Below, piece by piece: positions 1 to 8,313 of a stretch of 19,277 nt of DNA. Within the stretch, counting starts at the first letter, position 1. Every line of letters starts with the position of its first letter. This DNA is from JBCCFK01 sp965262315 (lineage in GTDB: Bacteria; Actinomycetota; Acidimicrobiia; Acidimicrobiales; UBA8592): assembly GCA_965262315.1 (NCBI GenBank), contig CBDHFJ010000178.1, positions 1 through 19,277 of the forward strand. The letters run 5' to 3'. The notes under the pieces were generated by a model, which was not told the origin of the DNA, made no database searches, and was given only the letters and a program-made list of their open reading frames with translations. The translations under genes were made by a program, and so were the position numbers.

Positions 1-183
1 ATCATCACCGAGGAGCACGTCACCGTCGTCGGAGACGCGGCATGGGTGGTCGGCGTCGAGAACATGCTCCTGCCGGGTGTCAGCGGCGCCGGCTCGGTGG
101 TGAACACCTTCGTTCGGAGCGGCGACGGCTGGCGGATGGTCGGGCACCACGGCGCGCCGATCACGCGGCCGGCCATCGACTGA
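1..183 (+). CDS. SnoaL-like / NTF2-fold protein, C-terminal fragment
   Basis: Reading frame 1 is open from the first base to a TGA at 181-183 and gives 60 residues. The start lies outside the window. The C-terminal part (VVNTFVRSGDGWRMVGHHGAP) has the pattern of the last two strands of SnoaL_3/DUF4440-type NTF2-fold proteins, where a 'T..f.r.g.gWr.vhhH.S' ending is typical. Such proteins are small cone-shaped barrels with varied, often unknown ligands, so no reaction can be assigned. It converges on the flavoprotein gene with about 20 bases between the two stops, and no clear terminator is visible there. Confidence is moderate because only the last third of the domain is present. Confidence 0.6.
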   Translation: MITEEHVTVVGDAAWVVGVENMLLPGVSGAGSVVNTFVRSGDGWRMVGHHGAPITRPAID

Positions 184-204
184 CCGGGCTCGGCGCCGCC
201 GCGT

Positions 205-1452
205 TCAGACCGAGGCGTCGGCGGGATCGAGTCGCGGGGCGGAGAGGTCCCGGTCCCGGTATGCACCCGGGCCGGTGAACATTCCTCGGTGCCAGCGACG
301 GGGCGTCAGGATGGCTGCGCGCGGGTAGTCCTCGAACATCCAGCGAGCGAAGTTCCGGCGGGTCCAGTCCGTCAGGTCTGCCGCACGCAGCGCCGCCCGG
401 GCGCCGAGTGGGTGTTCGAGGATCTTGGCGAGCGCCCGAGCGAAGCGATGGTCCACGGTGAGGTCCTGATCGATGCGCCGCTGGTATGCGGCCGCGGCGA
501 CGTCGGGCCGGGTGGCGCCCGCGTCGAGGACGGCGGCAGCTGCGGCACGGCCGCTGAGCAGCGCCTGTGCGATGCCTTCGCCGGTCATGGGATCGGTGGC
601 GCCCACTGCGTCGCCGACGAAGAAGACCCGGTGTGCTGTGCGCGCCAGTCCGTCGACTCGGGCCGGGATCGGCCACGCTTTGTGTCGGTCCTCGGCCACG
701 GCATCGGGGCCGAGCACGTCGCGGACGGCGGGACGAGCGAGAAGGTCGGTCCAGATCTTCCCCATGTCGCCGACCTTGACGCCGCTGGAGCGATGGATGC
801 CGAAGCCGACGTTGGCGCGCTGGCCTGGGAGGGGGAACGACCAGGCATACCCGGGCAGCAGGTCCGGCTCGAACCACACGACCAGGTGTTGCGCGGCGGG
901 GCCCACGTCGGAGAAGTACTGGCGGAACGCATGCCACTCGCCCCGGTACCCCGGTTCGTCCAGCCCGAGGTGCTTGCGGACTGGCGACCACATGCCGTCG
1001 GCCGCGATCAGGTAGCGGCACGCGATCGGGCCTTCACTGGTGTGCACCACCAGGTGGTCGCCCGTGTCATCGAGAGATCGGAAGGCGACGCCATCGCGCA
1101 GTTCGGCGCCGGCCTCGCCGGCGAGCTCCACCATCGCCTGGTCGAGATCGAAGCGGGGCACGACCGCGGCGTAGTGCCCGTCGTGGGGGAGTGGGAGTCG
1201 GACCTCGCGGCCGCGAGGGCTGGAGATCACGATGTCGGTGACACCGTTCCAGTTCGGCACCCCGGCCGGGTCGAGCCCGAGCTCCTCGAGCTGGCGCAAG
1301 GCGTCGGTGGTCAGGCCGTCTCCACAGCACTTGTCGCGCGGGAAGCTGGCCTTGTCGACGATGATCACGTCGCGTCCACCGCGGCGGAGCTCGATCGCTG
1401 CCGCGGTCCCTGCCGGGCCGGCGCCGACCACGAGGACATCGGTCATCTGCAT
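205..1452 (-). CDS. Geranylgeranyl reductase family FAD-dependent oxidoreductase
   Basis: The product is a 415-residue flavoprotein of the geranylgeranyl reductase/digeranylgeranylglycerophospholipid reductase family, members of which saturate double bonds of isoprenoid chains (menaquinone tails, prenyl lipids) using FAD. Seen: the N-terminal Rossmann motif VVGAGPAGTAAAIEL at about residues 8-22, the family signature DKCCGDGLTTDALRQLEELG, the VPRFDLD segment, and the second FAD motif FFVGDAVGATDPMTGEGIAQAL near the middle. Length is normal for the family. The frame is open further upstream to 1479, but I prefer the ATG at 1450-1452: a TACCCT -10 box (1460-1465, read on the minus strand) sits exactly 7 nt before it, no Shine-Dalgarno is visible, and the FAD motif then follows at the normal distance. 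A start two codons later (1446) is also possible. The exact substrate is not readable; a menaquinone-tail reductase is one possibility. Confidence 0.88.
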   Translation of the reverse strand: MQMTDVLVVGAGPAGTAAAIELRRGGRDVIIVDKASFPRDKCCGDGLTTDALRQLEELGLDPAGVPNWNGVTDIVISSPRGREVRLPLPHDGHYAAVVPRFDLDQAMVELAGEAGAELRDGVAFRSLDDTGDHLVVHTSEGPIACRYLIAADGMWSPVRKHLGLDEPGYRGEWHAFRQYFSDVGPAAQHLVVWFEPDLLPGYAWSFPLPGQRANVGFGIHRSSGVKVGDMGKIWTDLLARPAVRDVLGPDAVAEDRHKAWPIPARVDGLARTAHRVFFVGDAVGATDPMTGEGIAQALLSGRAAAAAVLDAGATRPDVAAAAYQRRIDQDLTVDHRFARALAKILEHPLGARAALRAADLTDWTRRNFARWMFEDYPRAAILTPRRWHRGMFTGPGAYRDRDLSAPRLDPADASV

Positions 1453-1459
1453 CGATCCG

Positions 1460-1465
1460 AGGGTA
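1460..1465 (-). promoter_or_regulatory. -10 box for leaderless transcript of the flavoprotein gene
   Basis: TACCCT on the minus strand, followed by 7 nt and then the ATG at 1452. This matches the TANNNT-N6/7-start arrangement seen at several other genes in the window. No -35 was identified. Confidence 0.5.
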
Positions 1466-1520
1466 CTGAGCGTCGCCACCGGTGGCGCAGCTCAGCGGGA
1501 GACCGCTGTCGAAGATGCGA

Positions 1521-3549
1521 TCAGAGCCCCGAGTCGTCCGACCCGTCGACCCCGCCGCCATCGTCGGTTGCGCCGCCATCGGTGCCGCCGCCGTCGTCGG
1601 TTGCGCCGCCATCGGTGCCGCCGCCGTCGTCGGTTGCGCCGCCATCGGTGCCGCCGCCGTCGTCGGTTGCGCCGCCATCGGTGCCGCCGCCGTCGTCGGT
1701 TGTTGTTGCCGCCGCCGTCGTTGTTGTTGCCGCCGCCGTCGTTGTTGTTGCCGCCGCCGTCGTTGTTGCCGCCGCCGCCGTCGTCGTTGTTGTTGCCGCC
1801 GCCGTCGTTGTTGTTGTTGCCGCCGTCGTCGTTGTTGCCGCCGCCGCCGTCGTTGTTGCCGCCGCCGTCGCCGTTGCCGCCTCCTTCGGGGGTGGGCGTG
1901 GGCACGGGGGTCGGGGTCGGGTTGGTGGGTTTGCCGTCGCAGCCGATGCCATCGCGGGGCTGATAGAAGGCTCGGAACGAGTCGATCTCCTCGGTCCCGT
2001 CCTCGTAGCGACGGACCCGGTCGGTCTCGATGACCGTGCACTGGCCGGAGAAGTACTCGCGCTGTTCCAGCACGTCGACCTCGGACCACGTGGTCGAATA
2101 GAGACTCACCGTCAGCGACGTGTCCGTGTACGTCGGCCAGATCAGCAGCGGGTACGGGGTGTTGTTGGTGAACTGCACGTCCGGCTCGGGGAACGAGATC
2201 GTGCTCTCGATGCCGCGGCGACCCGCGAAGTCGAGGTAGCGGGTGAACCACAACGTGTGTGCCTGGTACTTGTCGATGTCGATGCCGCCATAGAACATCG
2301 CCTGGAAGATCGTGGTCGCGAACTGGGAGATGCCGCCACCGACGTCGCTCGAGAGCTCACCTCGGCTGATGACCCCAGCGGGCACGAACCCCTTCTCGGT
2401 GGTGCGTCTCCCCACGTGGTCGTTGAGCGAGATCGACTCGCCCGGCTGGAGGACCACACCCGTCATCAGGTCAGCGAAGAGCTGGATGTTGGTGACCCTG
2501 CTCTGGCAGCAGTCGTACGGGGTGGTCGCCTCACCGACCAGATCGATGATCCCGAACTCCCGCAGGAGCTCGTCTTCGCTCTTGTCGACCGCCTCGAGGA
2601 CCAACGCGACCCGGTCCCGGCCGTCGCGGAGGGCCCGCTCGATCCGCTCGGCCGAGTCGATGTCGCAGCACCGCGTGGCGACGAATCCGACCAGGCGAGG
2701 CCGCCCGTCGATGACCTCGATCACGTTCTCGTCGGGGAGCTCCGGCTCGCCATAGCGCTCCGTCAGCGAGGCCTTGGTCGCGTCGGGGTCGAGGGTGTAC
2801 TCGAATCCGTCCTCGGTCTCGGCGAAGCGCATCCAGCTGCGGAGCGAGGCCGCGTCGAAGGCGGCGTCGTCGCCGACCGCGGAGACGATGATGCCGTCGG
2901 CGGTCAGCGCGTTGTACTCATCGGCGAACACCTGGGCTTCCTCGTCGCTCATCGACGGGTTCAGCTCGAGAGAACCGGCCTCGACCACGATGGGGCTGTC
3001 GCCCGCGCTGGCGGCGGCCACCACGTCGTCACGGATGTTCGACAGGTCGAAGGTCTGGACCGACTGGCCGGGCACGACCACGATCAGGCCGTCCTCGACG
3101 GTGAGGGTCGGCTCGATCGGTTCGGGCTGGCCGGCGTTGACGACCGCCTCGAGTTCGGCCGGGTCGCCCTCGCCGAGGCGGACCGCCGTGGTGGCGCTGC
3201 GCGATCCGAACACCCCGGCCAGCCACGAGAACGGCCTGCCGAACACGTTGCCGCGTCCGATCTCCATCACGTTGTCGGCGGTGGCCATGGGGTCGAGTTC
3301 CAGTCCGACGACCCCGGCAGTCGTGGTGACCTCACCGTCGGCGGTGCGCACGATCACTGGTGTCTCCGCGTAGCCGGCTGCGACGTCGACGAGCACGGCT
3401 TCCAGCTCGTCGCGATCGAGGCCCCCGACGTCGGTGCCGGCAACGGTCACGCCGCGCGCCGAGGCACCGCTGTTGAGACCGCTGTCCACCGCCCAGCCGA
3501 GCCCGACCAGCGCCAGCAGGAACAGGGGGATCAGGACGGGGAACACCAC
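1521..3549 (-). CDS. VanW-domain membrane-anchored protein with low-complexity tail (frame broken in tail)
   Basis: The product is a VanW-family protein predicted to sit in the envelope. From the GTG at 3549: a transmembrane helix (about residues 4-20), two peptidoglycan-binding-4 (YoaR-type) regions spanning roughly 30-330, a VanW domain at about 345-475 (NIQLFADLMTGVVLQPGESI, GGGISQFATTIFQAMFYGGI), a Pro/Thr hinge (PTPTPVPTPTP, about 545-555), then a Gly/Asn/Asp-rich tail. In the conceptual frame the tail turns into Arg/His-rich nonsense after base 1698 and ends at 1492. One base earlier in phase it continues as acidic 11-residue repeats (DDGGGTDGGAT) and ends GSDDSGL at a TGA (1521-1523). 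An extra base in the GG at 1698-1699 explains this, so I give the tail-corrected extent. The function of VanW domains is unsettled; a cell-wall role is inferred. The N-terminus may extend to 3648 (see findings). Confidence 0.8.
1566..1697 (-). repeat. 33-bp coding tandem repeat (4 copies) in the VanW protein tail
   Basis: Four consecutive, essentially identical 33-bp units begin at 1566, 1599, 1632 and 1665. On the minus strand each encodes an 11-residue acidic unit DDGGGTDGGAT. A partial fifth unit lies toward 1558. The array abuts a second low-complexity array (about 1700-1887) of AAC/GAC/GGC codons encoding N/D/G runs. The period is a multiple of three, so copy-number change alone would keep frame. 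The repeat is part of the gene rather than a CRISPR: there are no spacers. Confidence 0.9.
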
Positions 3550-3654
3550 GCGCGGGCGCGTCAGCCGAGCCCGCCAGCTCGGGGGCTTCTGCTGCGGCTT
3601 CGCCCGCTTGGGGCCCGAGCGCGAAGGCGATCGTCCTGGGGAGCTGATCGGAAC

Positions 3655-3660
3655 AGGCTA
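3655..3660 (-). promoter_or_regulatory. Candidate -10 box upstream of the VanW gene
   Basis: TAGCCT on the minus strand, followed by 6 nt and then an ATC codon (3646-3648) that is in frame with the VanW protein. The same -10-to-start geometry is seen elsewhere in the window, but here the expected start codon is ATC, so the assignment is tentative. Confidence 0.35.
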
Positions 3661-3768
3661 GTGGTGTGCGAATTCGATCCCGTGTCATCGCCCAGGCCGT
3701 TCGACCCGATGGAGTTCACCGCAACAATGCCGAGCCGCTTGGACGAGGGAAGGGCCGGGCCGACCCCG

Positions 3769-4428
3769 TCAGAACAGCCTGGCCTGGCTGCTCTCGATAC
3801 CTCGCAGCTCGTCGTAGTCGACCTCGACCCAGTCGATACCCCGGTCGGTCGCCAGGACCTTGGCCTGCGGCTTGATCTCCTGGGCCACGAAGACGCCGCG
3901 GACGGGCCGCAGGTTCGGGTCGCGGTTGAGGAAGTCCAGGTAGCGGGTGAGCTGCTCGACGCCATCGATCTCGCCACGCCGCTTCACCTCGACGGCGACG
4001 GCCCTGCCGTCGCCGTCGCGGCAGACGAGGTCCACCGGTCCGATGTCGGTCGGGTATTCGCGCCGGACCAGCAGGAAACCGTCCTCGATGGACTCGGGGT
4101 CGGCGGCCAACAGTTCCTGGAGATGGGCCTCGACCCCGTCCTTCTGAAGGCCCGGGTCGACGCCGAGATCATGGGCCGTGTCGCTGATCACCTCGTCGAT
4201 CCGGATGATCAGCTTCTCGCCCTTCGGGTTGGTGACCGTCCACTCGTCGTCGCCCTCGACGAGGCGGTTGGGGGCGTTCATCCAGTTGAGCGGCTTGTAC
4301 GCACCACCGTCGGCGTGGATGGCGACGCAGCCATCGGCCTTGACCATGATGAGCCGCTCGGACAGGGGGAGATGAGCGCTCAGGCGACCGTCGTAGTCCA
4401 CCGAGCATCGGGCGATGACCAGGCGCAT
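3769..4428 (-). CDS. nucS: Endonuclease NucS (mismatch-specific, non-canonical mismatch repair)
   Basis: The 219-residue product matches actinobacterial NucS along its whole length, the enzyme that cuts DNA at G-T, G-G and T-T mismatches in bacteria lacking MutS/MutL. Seen: the N-terminal DNA-binding part begins MRLVIARCSVDYDGRLSAHLP and includes AYKPLNWM; the C-terminal RecB-like nuclease part holds PVDLVCRD...AVEVKRR, supplying the catalytic Asp, Glu and Lys (about residues 133, 147 and 149 from this start). The last residues, QARLF, resemble the clamp-binding tail that links NucS to the DnaN sliding clamp. I chose the ATG at 4426-4428, not the GTG three codons upstream, because it matches the family N-terminus and lies 7 nt after a TAGTGT -10 box. 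It is divergent from the lipoprotein hydrolase gene. Confidence 0.95.
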   Translation of the reverse strand: MRLVIARCSVDYDGRLSAHLPLSERLIMVKADGCVAIHADGGAYKPLNWMNAPNRLVEGDDEWTVTNPKGEKLIIRIDEVISDTAHDLGVDPGLQKDGVEAHLQELLAADPESIEDGFLLVRREYPTDIGPVDLVCRDGDGRAVAVEVKRRGEIDGVEQLTRYLDFLNRDPNLRPVRGVFVAQEIKPQAKVLATDRGIDWVEVDYDELRGIESSQARLF

Positions 4429-4435
4429 TGGCGGC

Positions 4436-4441
4436 ACACTA
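4436..4441 (-). promoter_or_regulatory. -10 box for leaderless nucS transcript
   Basis: TAGTGT on the minus strand lies 7 nt before the nucS ATG (4428). It falls in the 95-bp divergent gap shared with the hydrolase gene at 4524. That gene shows a weaker CACCCT (4511-4516), also 7 nt before its ATG. Confidence 0.5.
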
Positions 4442-4523
4442 TCGGTGCGTTCGGCCCATGGGGGGATGGTCGGGGGTGGCCCATGCCACCGCCTCGAACC
4501 GGGGCTGTGCCACCCTGGGCGAC

Positions 4524-6548
4524 ATGCGCGATCTCGCCCGGCCGGCGGCTCTGGTCCTGTCGGTGGCCATGCTCGCCGCCGCCTGCGCCACCACGCTCGA
4601 CATCCGGGTGGACCCCGGGGACCAGGGCTCGGCGCCGGCCCCCGACGAGATCGCCGCGGACGACCCCGGCGATGATGTCGCCGACCGCGGTGACGCGGTC
4701 GCCGCGGATCCGGCCGACCTGGCCGGGCGCTCGTCGTGGGACGAGGGCGACTGCGAGTTCACCCCACCCGAGGGGGTGTCCACCACCTGTGGCTGGCTCA
4801 CCGTCCCCGAACGGTGGGACTCCGACGCCGACGCAGACACCATCCGCCTCCACGTGGGCATCTTCTCCACGGGCGCCGCGGGAACGCCGGTCGTCTACCT
4901 CGAGGGCGGCCCGGGCGGCGACGCCCTCGCCAACATCGACACCAGCTTCCCGAGCCTGTTCGCTCCCATCGCCGACGCCCACGATCTCGTGGTCATCGGT
5001 CAACGCGGCACCGGTTCGTCCGAACCCCATCTCCAGTGCCAGCGGGCGATCGACGTCGAACTCGACCTGCTGGACGAGTCCCCCGCTCCGGCCGAGGAGG
5101 CGGCGGCCTACGACGAGGCCTTCGCTGCGTGCACCGCGGACTTCCGCGACGACGGTGTCGATCTCGCGGCCTACAACTCAGTGCAGAGCGCCACCGACGT
5201 CGAGGCGCTGCGACTGGCGCTCGGCCACGACGAGTGGAACCTCCTGGGGATCTCGTACGGCACCCGGCTGGCGCAGTCGATCATGCGGCTCTATCCCGAG
5301 GGGCTCCGCAGCGTGATCCTCGACTCGGCGTTGCCCACCCGCCGAGAGGCGCCGGTCGACATCCCGACCGTCGCGCAACGCGCCTACGGCGAGCTCTTCG
5401 CCGGCTGTGACGCCTCGACGGTGTGCTCGACCACGTTCCCCGACCTCGAGCAGCGGTTCTTTGCGCTGGTCGACCAGCTCGATGCCGAGCCGCTCGACTT
5501 CATGGTCAGCGACTCGGTCACCGGGGAGCAGTACCCGGCTCGGCTCGACGGGACCGACCTGCTGGGTGTGGGGTTCCAGGCGCTCTACTCGAAGGAGGCG
5601 CTGGCCGGTCTGCCGGAACTGGTCGCCCAGCTCGAAGCCGGTGACACCTCGGGGGCCGAGACGTTGGTGGGGCTCCAGGTCACCAGCCTGCCCTTCGTCG
5701 CCAGCGGCATGTACTGGGCCGTGGAGTGTCACGAAGAGGTGCCGTTCATCGAGCCCGGCGACGCCGACGCGGGCAGGACGGGCGACCCGTACTTCGACCG
5801 TTTCGCCCCGGCCGAGCTCGACGCCTCGCTCGGGGAGCTGTGCGCGCACTTCGACGCCGGGGCTGCCGACCCTGTCGAGGACGAGTTGGTGCGCAGCGAC
5901 GTCCCCACGTTGCTGCTGGCGGGCACCTACGACCCGATCACGCCGCCGGCGGACACCGAGTCACTTCTCGAGGGTTTGCCGAACGGCACCTACGTCGAAC
6001 TACCGCACACGGGACACGGTGCCGTGGTCGACCCCTGCGGCCAGGAGCTCGCGGTCGCGTTCCTCGCCGACCCGACGGCGGCGCTCGACACCGGCTGTGT
6101 CGCCGGCTTGACCGAACCACCGTGGGTGATCGACGTCTTCGCCGACGTCGACTTCGAGCCGTTCTCGTACGACTCCGCGTTCGTCAGTGGGTCGGGTGTG
6201 GCACCCGTCGGTTGGGAGCCGGGGGCCGAGGGTTCGTTCGTGAACTCGGACAACCTGCTCCACCTGTCGGTCATCCTCCAGCAGGCGGTGGTGGGCGTCC
6301 CTGCGGACTTCCTGGTCGAGAGTCTGTCGCTGGTGCTCGGCACCGAGCCGGTCGAGCTCCCGCCCGTCGAGGCTGGTGGCCGGAGCTGGGGGCACTGGGA
6401 AGCCGTGATCCCGGGCAGCGTCATCGACGCCTACGTCGTCGACGACGACGGCACGACCCTGCTCGTGCTGTTCCAGCACGCCCCCGCCGACCGCGACCGC
6501 GCCCTCGAGGTCCTGACCGACCCCATCCTGTCTGCCTTCGGCCCCTGA
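4524..6548 (+). CDS. Lipoprotein alpha/beta hydrolase, tripeptidyl aminopeptidase-like (S33 family)
   Basis: The 674-residue product is a secreted alpha/beta hydrolase of the TAP-like (Streptomyces tripeptidyl aminopeptidase, peptidase S33) type. The start at 4524 gives a clean lipoprotein signal, MRDLARPAALVLSVAMLAAAC, with Cys21 as the lipid-modified residue; an in-frame extension to 4428 would spoil it. An acidic linker follows. Seen: oxyanion region YLEGGPGGDA, GQRGTGSSEP, nucleophile elbow LGISYGTRLA (Ser about 244), acid loop AGTYDPITPP (Asp about 470), and catalytic His in PHTGHGAVVD (about 498), in the TAP-like C-terminal region. The last ~140 residues (from about 533) form an extra domain I do not recognise, rich in beta-type sequence, which makes the protein longer than the usual ~500. 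Substrate (peptide or ester) cannot be read from sequence. It is transcribed alone and converges on the ABC1 kinase gene. Confidence 0.88.
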   Translation: MRDLARPAALVLSVAMLAAACATTLDIRVDPGDQGSAPAPDEIAADDPGDDVADRGDAVAADPADLAGRSSWDEGDCEFTPPEGVSTTCGWLTVPERWDSDADADTIRLHVGIFSTGAAGTPVVYLEGGPGGDALANIDTSFPSLFAPIADAHDLVVIGQRGTGSSEPHLQCQRAIDVELDLLDESPAPAEEAAAYDEAFAACTADFRDDGVDLAAYNSVQSATDVEALRLALGHDEWNLLGISYGTRLAQSIMRLYPEGLRSVILDSALPTRREAPVDIPTVAQRAYGELFAGCDASTVCSTTFPDLEQRFFALVDQLDAEPLDFMVSDSVTGEQYPARLDGTDLLGVGFQALYSKEALAGLPELVAQLEAGDTSGAETLVGLQVTSLPFVASGMYWAVECHEEVPFIEPGDADAGRTGDPYFDRFAPAELDASLGELCAHFDAGAADPVEDELVRSDVPTLLLAGTYDPITPPADTESLLEGLPNGTYVELPHTGHGAVVDPCGQELAVAFLADPTAALDTGCVAGLTEPPWVIDVFADVDFEPFSYDSAFVSGSGVAPVGWEPGAEGSFVNSDNLLHLSVILQQAVVGVPADFLVESLSLVLGTEPVELPPVEAGGRSWGHWEAVIPGSVIDAYVVDDDGTTLLVLFQHAPADRDRALEVLTDPILSAFGP

Positions 6549-6560
6549 CGACCTCGGGCC

Positions 6561-6593
6561 AACCTGTAACGGTCTCTGGGACCGTTACAGGTT
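6561..6593. terminator. Perfect 14-bp palindrome between convergent genes
   Basis: Left arm AACCTGTAACGGTC (6561-6574) and right arm GACCGTTACAGGTT (6580-6593) are perfect reverse complements around a 5-nt loop (TCTGG). It lies 12 nt after the hydrolase stop and 60 nt from the ABC1 kinase stop, so it could serve as a two-way terminator. The right arm ends in only two T residues, so a classical U-tract is lacking. Confidence 0.6.
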
Positions 6594-6614
6594 CGCCACG
6601 GAGGGTGGTCAACC

Positions 6615-6639
6615 TGTCGCGGACGCTGGGACCGCGACA
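6615..6639. terminator. Second, related palindrome (TGTCGCGG/CCGCGACA)
   Basis: An 8-bp perfect inverted repeat (6615-6622 and 6632-6639) 13 bp before the end of the ABC1 kinase gene. It shares the frame CAACCTGT...CTGGGACCG with the palindrome at 6561, but the arms differ by paired changes (TAAC/GTTA against CGCG/CGCG). This suggests a related structured element and not chance. Confidence 0.5.
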
Positions 6640-6652
6640 AGCGGTCTGGCGT

Positions 6653-8257
6653 TCAGAGGCGGTCGCCGAGGCGTTTGCGGATCAGCTCGCGGCGTTCCTG
6701 GAGGTCGCGGTAGGTGAGGGAGTCGACGGTCTCGTCCACACCGAACGAGGCCTTCACCGCGGTCAGGTCGACCTCGTAGCTCTCCTGTTCGACGCCGATG
6801 GCGGCCGCGATCTCGGCGCCGTGGGTCTGGGCGAAGTACATGGCCAGGTGGGTGATCTCGCCGAACAGGTCGACGTCGGGCGCCAGGTTGGCGATGGCGG
6901 CGTCGAGGAACACCATGTTCTTGGCGAAGAGCATGAGCTCCTTGGGCATCCGGGCGCCGTAGCTCAAGAGGGCCTTGATGACCCGGTTGATCTCGTCGAC
7001 GAGCTCGTCTCGGCTCAGCTTGGTGGGGTCGACGGTGGGCCCGTCGAGGCCGAGGTCGGCGATCACGGCGTCGATGTCAGTGTCCGCCGGCAGCGCGCCG
7101 AGGTCCCGGATGGCGGCCACCTGGCCGCGGACGTCGTTCATCGTCGAGCTCATCAGCAGCTTCAGGAACGCGATGCGCCGGGCCTCGCTCAGGCGGCCGA
7201 CGATGCCGAAGTCCAGCAACGCGGTCCCGCCGTCCTGGAGCACGAAGAGGTTGCCGCCGTGCAGGTCGCCGTGGAACACGCCGTGGATCATGGCGCCCTC
7301 GAGGAAGCCGACCATCCCCGTGCGGACCCACTTGTGGGTGTCGACGCCGGCGGCGCGGATGCGATCCACGTCGTCGAAGTCGAAGCCCGAGAGGCGTTCC
7401 ATCACCAGGACCCGCCGGGTGACGAGCTCGGGGTGGGGTCGCGGCACCATGAACGAGTCCTGGCCGAGCTTCTCGAACGACTCGGCCACGTCGAGCATGT
7501 TCTGGGCCTCGAGCCGGAAGTCGAGCTCCTCGACGATGGTCTGGGCGAACACCTCGACCAGCGCCGGCGGGTTGGCCAGCGCCGCCACGGGGATGCGGCC
7601 CACCAGGAACGGGGCCAGCCACGACATGACGCTGAGGTCGCGCATCACGAACCGGGCGACGGTGGGCCGCTGCACCTTCACGACGACCTCGACCGGTCCG
7701 CCGTCGGGCCCTTCTCGCAGCACGGCTCGGTGGACCTGCGCGATCGAGGCGGCAGCCAGGGGCTCGCGGTCGAACTCGGAGAAGACCTCGTGGATGGGTC
7801 GACCGAGATCCTCGGTCACGACCTGCTCGACGGCCTCCCAGGGCTCGGCGGGGACTTGGTCACGGCACTTCTTGAACTCCGAGACCAGCTCGGGTGGGAA
7901 GAGGCCGTCGCCGCTGGAGATGATCTGGCCCAGCTTGATGTAGGTGGGCCCGAGCTCCTCGGCCGCCTGTCGCAGACGGCGGGCGATCCCGGCGCGTGAC
8001 TCGTCCCGACCCTTGCGGTGGTCGAGGGCTCGCCAGGCGGCGACGGCACCGCCGATCTCCCTGACGACCTTCACCACCCGCAGCCCCGGTGGGACGCGCC
8101 GGGGTCTGGTCATCTCGGGGACGCGACGGCGCGCGACGGCCCGCCGCAGGTCGATCTTGTGCTGCCAGGGCAGCTCCTCGTCGGCGGGGAGGATCCACGG
8201 GGGCGTCTTGCTGAAGGCCCCGATGCGTTCGTCTCGTTGGGCGTCGATCAGGCTCAC
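6653..8257 (-). CDS. ABC1/UbiB-family atypical kinase (AarF domain)
   Basis: The 534-residue product is an ABC1/UbiB/AarF-family protein, an atypical kinase-like ATPase family linked to isoprenoid quinone and lipid homeostasis. Seen in order: KxGQ motif YIKLGQIISSGDGLFPPEL (about 106-124), the Ala-rich nucleotide loop EPLAAASIAQVHRA (165-178), VVVKVQRP with the conserved Lys (194), EELDFRLEAQN (243-253), catalytic loop HGDLHGGN (329-336), and DFG (349-351). No C-terminal transmembrane pair like that of E. coli UbiB is evident; the chain ends in a charged helix (ERRELIRKRLGDRL). The start is a GTG. A GACCAT box 6 nt before it is a weak version of the leaderless pattern. It may affect menaquinone or membrane lipid, but the partner is unknown, so no gene symbol is given. 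Confidence 0.9.
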   Translation of the reverse strand: MSLIDAQRDERIGAFSKTPPWILPADEELPWQHKIDLRRAVARRRVPEMTRPRRVPPGLRVVKVVREIGGAVAAWRALDHRKGRDESRAGIARRLRQAAEELGPTYIKLGQIISSGDGLFPPELVSEFKKCRDQVPAEPWEAVEQVVTEDLGRPIHEVFSEFDREPLAAASIAQVHRAVLREGPDGGPVEVVVKVQRPTVARFVMRDLSVMSWLAPFLVGRIPVAALANPPALVEVFAQTIVEELDFRLEAQNMLDVAESFEKLGQDSFMVPRPHPELVTRRVLVMERLSGFDFDDVDRIRAAGVDTHKWVRTGMVGFLEGAMIHGVFHGDLHGGNLFVLQDGGTALLDFGIVGRLSEARRIAFLKLLMSSTMNDVRGQVAAIRDLGALPADTDIDAVIADLGLDGPTVDPTKLSRDELVDEINRVIKALLSYGARMPKELMLFAKNMVFLDAAIANLAPDVDLFGEITHLAMYFAQTHGAEIAAAIGVEQESYEVDLTAVKASFGVDETVDSLTYRDLQERRELIRKRLGDRL

Positions 8258-8313
8258 CCCACGATGGTCTCAGTCTCGGGTGCGTTCTGTGTGGTCGTGC
8301 CGAGCGACTTTCG

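Noticed and set aside
1566..1697. Regular 33-bp repeats as a possible CRISPR array
   Set aside because: The units are contiguous with no spacers, are in frame with a protein tail, and no cas genes are nearby.
289..5316. A 1675-codon open frame on the plus strand
   Set aside because: It runs antisense to the flavoprotein, VanW and nucS genes and then overlaps the hydrolase in the wrong frame. It is open only because GC-rich DNA has few stops; its product is low-complexity with no domain.
5726..7999. A 757-codon plus-strand frame across the hydrolase end and ABC1 kinase
   Set aside because: It is a shadow of both genes. The ABC1 kinase on the minus strand has all family motifs.
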